Assembly: GCA_024734495.1 (NCBI GenBank)
Contig: JALMQS010000153.1
Coordinates: 36,594,858-36,658,857, forward strand
Reading direction: 5' to 3'
DNA from: Forficula auricularia
Lineage: Eukaryota; Arthropoda; Insecta; Dermaptera; Forficulidae
DNA: 64,000 nucleotides
Shown here: positions 23,241 through 33,210 of the stretch, in pieces
How the letters are laid out: each line of letters begins with the position of its first letter
Position numbering within the stretch: position 1 is the first letter of the stretch
Translations under genes and position numbers: made by a program
Notes under the pieces: generated by a model
What the model was told of the DNA's origin: nothing
What the model saw: the letters and a program-made list of their open reading frames with translations, nothing else
Databases searched by the model: none

Positions 23241-23342
23241 GAAAGTGCCTGTCATCTGATTGGCCATCCCAGTGGCTCCATTTACCATCTACCGTTTGTT
23301 AGTGGTAAAAAGCATTTACTTTGCGACATACAACCGGCCCTA
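23240..23342 (+). repeat. Third partial copy of the helicase junction segment
   Basis: This stretch (AAGTGCCTGTCATCTGATTG through ACAACCGGCCCTA) is the reverse complement of 22833-22931. It includes the same non-helicase CATCTGATTGGCCATCCC spacer. Together the three pieces form alternating inverted copies. Confidence 0.8.
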
Positions 23343-23525
23343 AGAGCTGTGTGAACGGTTGTGCCATCAATAGCTACTGCAGCTTTACCTCTGGACTCAC
23401 CCTTCACCCGCCCTCTCTCACTTCCCCTACCAGCAGCCCAGAATCGTAGCGGAATGGGAATCTTACGGGGTCGCTTTTTCACATTTAGACCCTGCTCAGC
23501 TCTCTCAAAGAAGCAAAGCTTCAAA
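23343..23525 (-). pseudogene. PIF1-type helicase upstream segment
   Basis: Reverse-strand reading gives GKAAVAIDGTTVHTAL, the conserved segment that precedes the LPFVSGKK part in this helicase. It then jumps, at an AGGGCCGG junction near 23342, into the inverted copy, so the order is broken. Upstream of it the frame (RFWAAGRGSERGRVKGESR) is not helicase-like. Confidence 0.7.
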
Positions 23526-23604
23526 AAAAAATCGTTTGTTCCGTTTTTGAGAAAATAAAAAAAAATCTTTCATTTAAATTTTCACTTTCGGTGTCTGATT
23601 TTAA

Positions 23605-23840
23605 TTGACTGATTTATTTATTTCGCCACGCAGAGGGGGGCAGCCCTTTACAGAAGGAATACAGATTTGTTTACATATTAGGTTAAAACCCTCATCAGCC
23701 GTCCAAACAATTACGCCTGATGTTGTGGCTATTAGTGAAAAGTATATATGGGCGCCATAGGACTCCAGAACCGAGGCCAGAGTGTTGGGAGCGCCAAAAG
23801 CGCCCCACAACTGTGCAATACGACAAGAAAAAAACAATAA
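23605..23840 (-). repeat. Possible LINE 3' end
   Basis: On the reverse strand the segment ends GGGCTGCCCCCCTCTGCGTGG, CGAAATAAATAAATCAGT, the look of a LINE 3' UTR with an AATAAAT tail. The upstream 78-codon open frame is unassigned. The right flank (23840-23930) is A-rich. Confidence 0.35.
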
Positions 23841-24137
23841 TCAAATGTTACAAACAAAAAACAAAACAAAAAAAGGAAAAACATAAATAAAAATTAACAT
23901 TAAAATTCTAAAAAAACAAAAACAAAAAAAAGCTTGTTATTCTCCTTCTAGCCTGTATCGAGCTTAAGTTTCGAATTTCGTTTAGCTCTGAGACTTTTCG
24001 TTGCGAAACACAGGGGGGTACATACGAACATGCATACGCACTGACCAATGGATTTTTGGCCACTTTTTGACCCCTGGGGACCACAATATTCGATTTTATC
24101 TCCTAAATTCGGTTTCCAACTATTAAGGGCATCGATT

Positions 24138-24690
24138 CCTTCCACCTAGAAGTTACAAAATGAAATTAACTGTTTTCATTTCTGAGTACAAGCTCTCAAT
24201 GAGTCAGGACCCAGACAGTCATTCCAATACTTCACATTACTATATTCTATATTTACTGAACACTGATTGATTTAAGTTGCTTCTAGAAATCAATATTAAC
24301 AATGTTTTTGAAAATGAGAGCGGTTAATTGTGTAGTCAATTATAATCATTATAACTATATTGTATTTTCTCTGCTGGTAGTCTAACCCAAACAAATCTTC
24401 CAAATCCCCCATTTAAAAATGAAGTGCTTTTTTTAATTTTTGCACCAAGAATTAACTTAGAACCGATTTTTTTTTTTAATATAATTTGTTGGATTTTGAA
24501 AATATTAAATATGAGTATCATAAATTTCCTCGAACATTGTTTGTATACTTGATTATTTTTTTATCGATTCGTTCCACCTAGAAGTTACAAAATGAAATTA
24601 TCTTTTTTCATTTCACGAGTATAAGCTCTCAATGAGTCAGAACCCAGGCAGGCGATCCCAATACTTCACATTACTATATTCTATAGAATA
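24138..24690 (+). repeat. Pair of direct repeats (~115 bp, 434-bp offset)
   Basis: 24138-24250 and 24572-24690 share TTCCACCTAGAAGTTACAAA, CTCAATGAGTCAG and ACTTCACATTACTATATTCT. A third 27-bp partial copy lies at 25128-25154 (CAATGAGTCAGAACCCAGGC). No ORF. Confidence 0.8.
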
Positions 24691-24699
24691 TAAATGTGA

Positions 24700-25195
24700 A
24701 AGTAAAAAGATCATCAACTCTTACCAACTTAAATATAACTATTCAAATTGTCAATAGAAGTAAACCTTAAATTTCTAACGCCACATATTTCACCAGCCAA
24801 ACTTAAATAACTAAGGTAGCGCTTAAATTAACCTTAAACCAAGTTTTAAGCGAAATTGTTGAATTAATTTAGATTAAATTAATTAAATTCAATTTAAGTA
24901 AATAGTTTTTTTAAGTATAATTGTGAAATACAATTTATCTTAAAAGTTAGTTCCTGGTTAATTTAAATTCTACCTTAATTTAAGATTGATTGGTGAAATC
25001 GGTCGTAAGAACCTCTTGTGATTTCTTTAGTTATCAACAACTCGGCAAAAAAATAAAAAACTTTCTTTTAAATAAAAATATATTTAAAAAATTGGAATCT
25101 TTTAGGTATATAATAAAAGAAATTTATTCAATGAGTCAGAACCCAGGCAGGCGATATACCTGTATATTCTTTGAAGCCTGTTGGAGTAAATAAAA
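24700..25195. other. Intergenic DNA upstream of the LINE
   Basis: AT-rich; nothing recognised apart from the partial repeat noted above. The LINE 5' UTR may begin somewhere between 25195 and 25410. Confidence 0.4.
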
Positions 25196-25410
25196 AATTG
25201 GCTGGTAAATTTACAACTGTTTGCCAATATTTTATTAGTTCTTTTTTGTCTCTTTTGGACGGAGGAGTTTTGTAACTCGTCCTTTCATTTAGAGATAGGA
25301 AAAACAAGGGTTGGATTTGAAATTATGCAGAAATAAGGATATCTCTGCGTTGCTAAGGTAAACATTTTGTTTATTTTCAAAAAAAGAAAAAATTTCGTTT
25401 TTTTTTAGAT

Positions 25411-26166
25411 ATGGTTGAGATATATAGTGATTCAAGAATTGAGACTAGGAGTATAGGTGTTGGAACCAGTGATAGATTTCTTTCAGAAGATGATAGTTTA
25501 GAAAGGATGAAAGAGAAAATTAATATTTTGGAGAAGGAATTGGTTCAGGTTCGAGAAGAGTTAGATACTATTAGAAATTTTATTGGCCAAGGCCAGATTA
25601 ATTCGGCGGTCTGTCAGGAGAGAGATATTTTACTAGATAATTCAGGGGTTAGAGAAATTGATAATAGAGTTTTAATTTTAGGGGATAGTTTATTTAAATA
25701 TTCGGCATCATATACTGCATCCCGGGGTTTAGTTCATGGTGTTTCCCGGGTATAAGATTTGAACAGTTGGGAAATATGGTAGAGAGGTATGTAGGGGCTA
25801 GAAAGGATTTAGTTTTTTATTCATGTAGGCACGCATAATATCTATGATATTACTGCTGAGGTATTCCGTTTAAAATTTGATAGATTAGTTATTTCTCTTA
25901 GAAATAAATTTCAGGGAGCAAAATTAATATTTAGTGGTATACTTTATAGAAGGGATGTAGATTTTAGAAGGATCAATTGGGCAAATCATATTTTAGAAAG
26001 TGTCTGTTTCAAGTATGGTTGTAAGTTTATAAATTCAAATAGTTATTTAGATTATAAAGATTTAGGCAAGAATGGTATTAATTTAAATAGGTCTGGTTCC
26101 TACAAGTTAGGGAAGGTGTGTATTGATAGTATACTGGAATATCAAAAAAAACTAAATGGAGGGTAA
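25411..26166 (+). pseudogene. CR1-superfamily LINE ORF1 (SGNH esterase), two frameshifts
   Basis: Start ATG at 25411. Residues about 30-60 form a heptad-rich segment (RMKEKINILEKELVQVREEL) that predicts a short coiled coil. Then comes an SGNH-hydrolase-like domain: block I RVLILGDSLF (serine in GDSL), a GTHNIYD segment after the second shift (block III), and a GINLNRSGSYKLG segment (block V region). The frame is lost near 25742 (PGIRFEQLG continues one frame over) and regained in the T run at about 25810, so about 250 residues can be followed in three pieces. The stop at 26164 overlaps the ORF2 start at 26156 by 11 nt. ORF1 proteins with esterase domains are known in the CR1 superfamily. The domain's role in retrotransposition is not settled. 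Confidence 0.85.
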
Positions 26167-28965
26167 GAGGACAATTTTCAGAAATAAAAATCAGAGATTT
26201 AAGTTGTTAATAATAAATTGTAGAAGTATCTTGAATAAAATTCTAAATTTTGGACAACATGTGGATTTAATTAATCCAGATGTTATTGTTGGTACAGAAT
26301 CTTGGCTTAGGGAGGAGATTTCGAATAATGAGGTATTTCCTAAGGGTTATATAGTCTATAGAAGGGATAGGCAGTCTGTTAGAGGGGGTGGAGTCTTTAT
26401 AGCAGTCAAGGATTCGCTTCCGAGTAGTTTAAATTTTTTAGATTTACAAGAGGAGATGTTAGGGGTGAATGTGAAATTTGGACGTATAAGTAGGGTGGTT
26501 GTTGGATTATATAGATCTCCTAGTCAGGACTTTAAAATTTTAGAAAACTTAGATAATTTTTTAAATTGTACATCTATGCAAAGTAAGGATATTTTAGTTT
26601 GTGGAGATTTAAATTTGCCTAATGTAAATTGGTCATCTGCGACAAATAGTAATTCTCTTGCTCAAATTTTGGTTGATGATATTTTCAAAAGTAGAAATTT
26701 TATCCAAATTGTTAGGGAGGGGACTAGGCAGAGGTCCAGTGGGCAAGCGTCTGTCCTCGATGTCTGTTTAACCAACTTTGATAGTGATAATATGAGAGTC
26801 ACTATTGAAGATGGAATTAGTGATCATTATTCTGTGGTAATAGAATATTTGGGAACAGTTAGTCAGTCTCTAACCTTCGAAAAGAAGCGTTGGCTGTATA
26901 GATTAGGAGATAAAATGGGATTTAATAATTTTTTGGAATCTAAATTTTTAGAATGGTCTGTAATTCGGAATGTAGATCAGCAATGGGATGGGCTTATGAA
27001 TCTTTTGGAAGAAGGAAAATATAAATTTATTCCCTCTAAATTAGTTAAAGTGGGTAACGATCCTGTTTACTATGATAGAACCATTAAGAATTTAAAACGG
27101 AAATGTAGGATAGCATATTCTAATAGGAATAAGTCTTCGAATCATAAAAGAAAATTCCGAGAGCTAAATAGGCTGTTGATTGAAAAAAAGAATTTGGCTA
27201 GAGTTAATTATTTGAATAATTATATAGATAGGAATTGTAGTAATAGAAATTGGTTTAATGTTTATTCGTTTCTTAAGGAATTAAATGTTTCGGCAAATGT
27301 CCCTGCGCTTTTAGGGGATGATGGTGAATTGGTTGAGGATAATGTGTTGAAGGCAAATTTATTAAATAGACAGTATTCGTCCGTTTTTGTAGCTCTAGAG
27401 GAGGGTGAGTTAGTTGATGGAGGTTCTAGTGATAGTCAGATGGAGGATTTAGTCATTTTGGAATCGGATGTAACATTAGGTATTAAGAGGTTAAAACCAG
27501 GAAAGGCCTCGGGGGAGGATGAAATTAATAGTGATCTCTTGAAATTTGTAGTGGATAGTATTTCAAAATTTTTATGTTTACTTTTTAATAGATGTTTGGA
27601 TGAGGGAACTATGCCTATTGGTTGGAAAAGAGCGTTAGTTATTCCTGTTTATAAAGGGGGAGATAAGAGCTTAGCTTGTAATTATAGGCCAGTGAGTTTA
27701 ACAAGTCTGGTGGGCAAAATTTTAGAGAGGTTGGTAGACTCTCATATCCGCTCGTATTTGGAAGGGCAAGGATGGTTCTATCATAGGCAACATGGTTTTA
27801 GAAAAAATTATTCCTGTAATTCTCAATTAGTTTCTTTTATTCAGGAATTACAGGAAGCTTTGGATAAAAGTCAGTGTGTAGATGCAGTATTTTTGGACTT
27901 TGCCAAGGCTTTCGATAAAGTCAGTCATAAAATTATTTTAGAAAAATTAAACTCGTCAGGGTTGTCTGTTAAGTTAATTAAATTTATTCGGTGTTTTCTT
28001 AGGGATAGAACTCAAATTGTAAAAGTGGGTAATGGTCTGTCTGATAGAGTAGATGTCACGTCTGGGGTGATTCAAGGTAGTGTTCTGGGTCCTCTTCTTT
28101 TTCTTATATATGTAAATGATTTGCCTTCTATCGTGCAATCATCTATTAGGCTTTTCGCGGATGATTGTGTCGTATATAGAGTAATTGATAATGATTGTGA
28201 TAGCCTTACTTTACAGAATGACCTGGATCAAATTGAAGGATGGTGTAGATCCAATTCAATGGAACTAAACCATTCCAAGTCAAATTTGGTTAGATTTAGT
28301 ACTAGAAATTTGGTTAGTCCTCAAAATTATTACATTGGTGGAAATATTATCAATGAATCTAAATTTTATAAATATTTAGGCATACATATTCAGGCAAATT
28401 TAAAGTGGGATATGCATATTAGTTATATAGTCAATAAGGCTTATAGGAAATTGGGGATGTTTGGTAGAATTTTGAAGGGTACATCTAGAGAAGTTAAGTC
28501 AAAAGTTTATTTAACTTATGTAAGACCTAATTTAGAGTATTGTTCTGTGGTTTGGGACAAACACCCACAACGATTAGAGAGAAAATTGATATGGTACAAA
28601 GGAGGGCGGCTAGATTTGTTTTTGGTAAATTTGATAGGTTTAGTAGTGTCACTTCAATGATTAATGAATTAGGATGGTCTAGCTTATTGGAGAGAAGGGA
28701 ATGGGCTAAATTGAAAGTGATTTTCAAAGCCTATAAGGGTTTTAGGAGTTGGGAGGAAATAACGAATAGATTTCAGGAACCAAATTATTTAGGTAGAGCT
28801 GATCATAGAAAAAAGATTCGTAAGCCAAGATTCTTGAAAAATATCGGTTTACATTCATTTGTAGGATCTGGCATTGATTTGTGGAACAGTCTGTCTGTTA
28901 CTACTTGGGATTATAGTCCTCTGCCCCCTATGATTAAATCAATTATAAATTTTGTCAAGTCCTAA
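26156..28965 (+). pseudogene. CR1-superfamily LINE ORF2 (endonuclease + reverse transcriptase)
   Basis: The frame is open from 26156 for 834 codons and then continues one frame over to 28965, with a single indel near 28550-28580 (reads YCSVVWD, then TIREKIDMVQRRAARFV). Order of domains: N-terminal APE-type endonuclease (LLIINCRSILNK; TESWL; GGGVFIAVK; CGDLNLPNVNW; ISDHYSVV), a linker, reverse transcriptase (NYRPVSLTSLVGKILERL; HGFRKNYSC; AVFLDFAKAFDKVSH; IQGSVLGPLLFLIYVNDLP; catalytic FADD in LFADDCVVY), thumb (YKYLGIHI), and a C-terminal region ending in SIINFVKS. Apart from the frameshift all catalytic motifs look intact. It would be cytoplasmic/nuclear target-primed reverse transcription machinery. 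About 930 residues in total fits the family. Clade within CR1/L2/Kiri/Daphne is not resolved by eye. Confidence 0.93.
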
Positions 28966-29408
28966 TGTCCTAGAGTTGTGCAAAATTTTATTTAGTTCTC
29001 GCAAGCAGAGATTAGGTGAGGCAGAGAGAGGTCATACCATCCTTGTTAAGGTTTTGACCAGGTTTCCTTAACAACTTATGGCAAATGCCGGGATGGCTAA
29101 TGCGTCGCTTGCTCCTGGTATCGGGTTTTTGCGCGGAATTTTTAAATTACTTTTTGTCTTTTGATGGAAATATATGGTCATGTTATTTGTTAATGAGCAT
29201 ACATTTCTAATTTTTTTTTCTTTTCTTTTTTTTTTTTTTTTACTTGTTTATTATTTGTTAAATTGTTGTAATTAATTTGTATTGATGTTTATTAATGTAT
29301 TGTTGTAGCTAGATTGTATTGATGTTTGGAGGACCTAGCCACCGAGGACTTGTGCCTCTAAGCAGGTCGAGAAATAAAGATTTATTTATTTATTTATTTA
29401 TTTATTTA
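28966..29408 (+). mobile_element. LINE 3' UTR with stem-loop and (ATTT)n tail
   Basis: The 3' UTR has a perfect 9-bp stem TTGTTAAGG (29043-29051) and CCTTAACAA (29066-29074) with a 14-nt loop. Near the end, GGACCTAGCCACCGAGGAC and GCAGGTCGAGAAATAAAGAT lead into an ATTT tandem repeat (about 29380-29408). CR1-superfamily elements end in short tandem repeats rather than poly(A), which fits. A 3' stem-loop may be the reverse transcriptase recognition site; that is inference. Confidence 0.82.
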
Positions 29409-29480
29409 AAATTAGAAGAACTTTTCTCTTCAGAAAGAGAAGGACTGGTAGAAATTTTAATTGACTATTGATGTAAGTGA

Positions 29481-29749
29481 AGGCAGCCCAAGGGTAATGA
29501 AAAAAATATTTTCGAATAAAATAAATTTGTTGGACAGTCATCATTTTTTTCCTCTATTCAAAAACCGACGTTCCGGAGGATCTTCCCTCCTTTTTCAGGT
29601 TCTACAAATTAATATACAAAAACATTAATTTGTAGACCTTGAAAAAGGAGGGAAATCCTCGGGAACGTCGGTATTTGAATGGGGAAAAATGACTCCCCAA
29701 TAAATGTATTTTATTGGAGAAGATTTTTTTCATTATCCTTGAGCTGCCT
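29481..29749. repeat. Palindrome with two hammerhead relics, family A
   Basis: The left arm (GGCAGCCCAAGGGTAATGA) and right arm (its complement ending GAGCTGCC) pair over about 120 bp. The core at 29567-29598 (reverse strand) reads CTGAAAA...GGAAC-GTC; the one at 29637-29669 (forward) reads CTTGAAAA...GGGAAC-GTC. Both have the same kind of changes in the CTGANGA and GAAAC boxes, so both ribozymes should be dead while stem II is kept. The left outer flank (GGACTGGTAGAAATTTTAA, 29440-29465) matches the 32.69-kb flank. Confidence 0.75.
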
Positions 29750-29789
29750 CTCTCAATTATGAAAGATTCAATTTGCCAATGGTAATAGA

Positions 29790-30165
29790 TTCAAATTTTC
29801 TTAGAAAATCATAAGATGGTATCATCTATTAAATCCGATGGAATGGAATATTTTTAATTATATGTCAGAAGGGTTGTTTTTCACCCCCTCGGGAATCAAA
29901 CCCGAGTAACAGTAACAGCAATCCAGGCCATCTGGCTCACCTGCGAGATGCGAACCTCTCTGACATATGTAACCGCGTTAAATATTTTGATTGTTATCTT
30001 AATTTGTAAAATTTCGCATCTCGCAGGTGAGCCAGATAGCCCGGGTTGCTGTTACTGGCACTCGGGTTCGATCCCAGAGGGGGTGAAAAACAACCCTTCT
30101 GACATATAATTAAAAATATTTCCTTCGATCGAATTTAATAGATGACACCATCTCATGATTTTCTA
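29790..30165. repeat. Palindrome of two head-to-head tRNA-like SINEs
   Basis: Inverted arms centred near 29990. The reverse-strand copy (29875-29975) and the forward copy (30007-30105) each have GCGAGATG/GCATCTCGCAGG, GAGCCAGATAG, a box-B-like GGGTTCGATCCC and a 3' AACCCTTCTGACATATAAT. The outer flanks (AATAGATGACACCATCTCAT) also pair and recur at 48430-48480 and 49430-49480. The centre is AT-rich. Confidence 0.7.
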
Positions 30166-30329
30166 AGGTAATTCTCAATTAATTAAAATTTTTTGATTTT
30201 GACCATGGAGGGCTGTAAATGTGTGTTTGTGTGTGGATGCTGGTTAAATTTATTAGACAGAAGACACATAATTTGATTAATTTTTATCTATTTTCACATA
30301 TGTTCTTCTTCTCTATTAAATATAATATG

Positions 30330-30490
30330 TTTGAATGTTGAAAATGTCAAATTGTAAGATCCTCCCTCAAATTACACCCTCCTCCCCTATTCCACGGGGT
30401 TTATTCTCATAATGACGCATTGAAATAAAACATTGACTTTGAATCTTGCTTAGTAAGCACTTGACTAAAATTTTGTTCTTCTTTTTTCCC
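30330..30490 (+). repeat. Repeat shared with 20660-20810
   Basis: TTCTCATAATGACGCATTGAA and CTTGCTTAGTAAGCACTTGAC in the same order as the other copy. Confidence 0.55.
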
Positions 30491-30990
30491 CCCGGCAGCT
30501 TTCCGCCCGCTGGTTAATTGAGTGAACCGGATTTCTGCAGAAGAGGCCTGATCCACTCCACTCGGTAAGTCTCTACGCTTGAATGAAATACCGGATAATT
30601 GAATGTCGAGGCGACCTACGGATTTAAGCAGCGTTTAATGGCTGGTCCATTGGCCCCGTTCCGGTCAACGTGGCCACCCTGCAGCTGCCTCGTCCTGCCT
30701 CATTACCCACTCAAATTCGACTCTAATTACCAAGAGTTGAAATTAAACCGTTTATACCGTGTCATATCACGTTTCTATTGGGCCGGCTTTGATCTGATGA
30801 ATAATTACCAGAATGATAGGCACCCGGGCGAAATACTGCTCAAGCAAGTTGACTGATTTCTAGGAGTCAATACTGATTTGGCCACAGTAGCTGCGTGTGT
30901 TCCATTAATTGCTCTTGACAATCCCACGAACCGCTCAGATTAATCCGCCTCTTCTGCTCGGAGATTTTTCTCCCATCTCTACCTCTGTGC
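30491..30990 (+). other. GC-richer, high-complexity island with splice-like signals
   Basis: About 480 bp of balanced base composition in very AT-rich surroundings. A polypyrimidine run ending CCCGGCAG (30498) and a CTCG/GTAAGT donor-like site (30565) bracket 66 bp, but all three + frames in that 66 bp contain stops, so it cannot be an internal coding exon. An 85-codon frame at 30599-30856 has no domain I recognise. It could be an untranslated exon, a conserved regulatory segment or an old element. No function can be assigned. Confidence 0.35.
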
Positions 30991-31654
30991 ACCAATTACT
31001 CTCTTAAGACAACCCTTATTCGTATAATTATTCACGTCTTATATACATAGGTATTATATATCATAATCCATCATTTGAAACAACGTTTCAGTTTTTGCTC
31101 AAATGAATCTAATCACAGATGGTAACTGTTACAGACAGAGACGCTTAGATCTATTATTATGCTTTAGTTTGTTGAATATTGTCTAGATTAAAGGAGAAGT
31201 TCTTAGGATCAAATCTACCTTTGAATATTGTATTCCATTTCAATCAGAGAACTATAATTTAATAATATAATCATTTTTTTTTAATTTGCTTCCTCAGCCT
31301 GACTGGCTGTTTGTCGAGGTAATAGAATTTAGACTTAGCTCTTACCTTGTCGATTTTCTTGAAATTTTGCAAACATACCTATTTGCGGTTACAGCACAAT
31401 ATACAGAGTGATTGATTTAGTAAAATGAAATCAATGAGGTTGTCCTCTGCTTGATGAAAATAAACATAATATAATTACAGAACGGACATAATAGACCTGA
31501 GTATTTGTTGGGATGGCATAATTGCTGATCTAAAACTTGTATAATTAAAATATAACAATGTAAATAGAAAATATGTAAATAATTGTAAATAGTAAATTCG
31601 TAATTTTATTTTTAAACACTTGACAAACCTTTTTAAGATTTATGAGGGAAAAAA
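30991..31654. other. Intergenic DNA with hammerhead-unit flank
   Basis: 31427-31465 (reverse strand) is the GAGGTTGTCCTCTGCTTGATG flank of the family-D hammerhead units. Nothing else is recognised. Confidence 0.45.
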
Positions 31655-31875
31655 AATGCGACTAATTACGTTTCGCCAATTTATTGTGGCTTCATCAGTC
31701 TCTATGCAAAAAATTTATTTAAAAATTGGATCAAGGTAATTATATTATATTATTATGTCTGGGTTGATTTTGATGATTGTGAATGATTCATATGTATTTA
31801 TTTTTGTATAGACCCTGATGAAGCGACAATAAATTGGCGAAACGTTGCAATTGGTCTTATGATTTAACACGGTGT
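31655..31875. ncRNA. Head-to-head hammerhead motifs, family B
   Basis: Reverse strand 31698-31667: CTGATGA, A, GCCACAATAAATTGGC (stem II), GAAAC, GTA. Forward 31815-31846: CTGATGA, A, GCGACAATAAATTGGC, GAAAC, GTT. The forward stem II has one mismatch (GCGA against TGGC). Outside the core, GTATAGACC on the 5' side pairs with GGTCTTAT placed 7 nt downstream of GTT, so stem III and the cleavage site are ambiguous in this family. The two motifs face each other across about 110 bp. Confidence 0.55.
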
Positions 31876-31984
31876 TTAATTGTTACTTTTTTCTTCTGAT
31901 TTGTTATATCTAATACTGATAATGCAACTGAACAATAATAATAATAAATATGTATATATATAAATATATATAATTTATTTGCTT

Positions 31985-32080
31985 GTTTGTATATACTGTA
32001 CATATTTATATTTGTTATTCTCTGTACGAATCAACAACTCTGCTACTCTCGTCAAACCAAAATCTTTCCAATTGATTGAT
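31985..32080 (+). repeat. Hammerhead-unit 3' flank
   Basis: GAATCAACAACTCTGCTACTCTCG followed by AAACCAAAATCTTTCCAATT is the 3' terminal module shared by families C and D. Confidence 0.5.
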
Positions 32081-32200
32081 TTATAATAGTAACCCATTAA
32101 CAGTTTTTGACTCTAGCCTTCTTATTTTTTTCAATAATATTTTTCTTAAATAGTTTTTAAGGAATTTGGTGTTGGTACTTGGTGAAACATTTTTTAAAAT

Positions 32201-32265
32201 TATTGGATAAAAATACTTGGTAGGTTTCACTTAATGTGAAACCTACCAAGTATTTTTATCCAATA
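32201..32265. repeat. Perfect short palindrome
   Basis: Arms 32201-32230 and 32236-32265 are exact reverse complements (30 bp, loop TTAAT). A 17-bp direct repeat, CAATAATATTTTTCTTA, lies at 32132-32148 and 32261-32277, partly inside the right arm. Confidence 0.9.
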
Positions 32266-32343
32266 ATATTTTTCTTAGTCTAAGACCTTGAGAAATTAAA
32301 ATAAAATTCATTTAGACAACAAAGAAAAAATATTTTTTTATTG

Positions 32344-32698
32344 AATGTAATGGAAGGCAACCCAGAGGTAGTGAGGAAAGAAAAAATTAACACATATAGA
32401 ATAAGGTGTAATTTATTGAATCTTCATCCTTTCCTTTCAAACCGACGTTTCGGAGGATTTTTCCCTCCTTCTTCAGGGTTTCAAAGGGACCACTACTGTG
32501 GAGAGAAGAAGGAAACATTTTATTTGTTTCATTCATTGACCCTTTGAAACCCTGAAGAAGGAGGGAAAAATCCTCCGAAACGTCGGTTTGAAAGGAAAGG
32601 AGGAAGGATTCCAATAAATTACACCTTATTTTATATGTGTTAATTTTTTTCTTTCCTCACTCGCTCTGGGCTGCCTTCCATTACATTAAAATTTCTAC
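32344..32698. ncRNA. Palindrome with two well-formed hammerheads, family A
   Basis: The arms of about 150 bp are near-identical reverse complements and each contains a hammerhead core. Reverse strand 32476-32444 and forward 32552-32584 both read CTGAAGA, A, GGAGGGAAAAATCCTCC, GAAAC, GTC. Stem II is GGAGG/CCTCC. Stem I pairs CCTTTGAAACC with GGTTTGAAAGG, 10 of 11 positions. Between GAAA and the cleavage base only CGT remains, so ACGT is self-complementary and stem III would need a second molecule. The loop of the palindrome (about 32490-32535) is unique. No ORF is conserved; the short frames on both strands are shadows. Confidence 0.8.
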
Positions 32699-32879
32699 CA
32701 GTCCGTCTCTCTCCAGAGAAAATTTCGTTGCAAAAAAATATTTTTTTATTATAGACAAAAGGATCCTCATATAGTTAGAATAATCGATCAGTTAAGTCTG
32801 TGTTTCGAGATGCCTGCACTTAATATGATGGCTTCAAGTTTAAAATAATCAGAATGATTTTAAGGACTTGTTGAATAGA

Positions 32880-33210
32880 TTATATGAAAAGGAAAACGTG
32901 ATAGCAGCCAAAGAAAAAATGCTCACTGAGACGTTTCGGCCAAATTTTATTTTGCCATCTTTAAACACACAAAGCTTTATTATAATTTTACAGTGATAAA
33001 ATTATATTTATAAATTTGCTAGATTTAAAAAAATATCGCTTTACTGATGTGCTGTCTAAATGGGCTTTGTTCCCGATGACATTAAAAAATAAATAAATAC
33101 AATATATTTAGGTATACCTATTATATAGCAAAATAAAATTTAACTGAAACGTCTCATTATGAATTTACGTTTTTTTTTATGCTTTGGCTGTTTTACCATT
33201 CATATAATCA
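32880..33210. repeat. Inverted pair with partial hammerhead, family F
   Basis: The outer arms (TATATGAAAAGGAAAACGTG against the 33180-33205 region, and TTTGGCTG) pair. Reverse strand near 32957-32927 keeps a GGC...GCC stem II, CGAAAC and GTC, but the CTGANGA box is lost. The forward partner near 33125-33152 keeps only CTGAAACGTCTC. A LINE 3' tail (33044-33100, AAATGGGCTTTGTTCCCGATG) lies between them. Confidence 0.45.

Noticed and set aside
28527..28727. 66-codon reverse frame in the LINE
   Set aside because: Antisense shadow of the conserved ORF2 C-terminal region, with no motif of its own.
30499..30564. An internal coding exon with AG and GTAAGT sites
   Set aside because: All three forward frames contain a stop within 66 bp. 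It is kept only as a possible untranslated exon.
32387..32614. Short open frames on both strands in the 32.4-kb palindrome
   Set aside because: They overlap the paired hammerhead cores, and palindromes produce mirror-image frames. There is no known domain.
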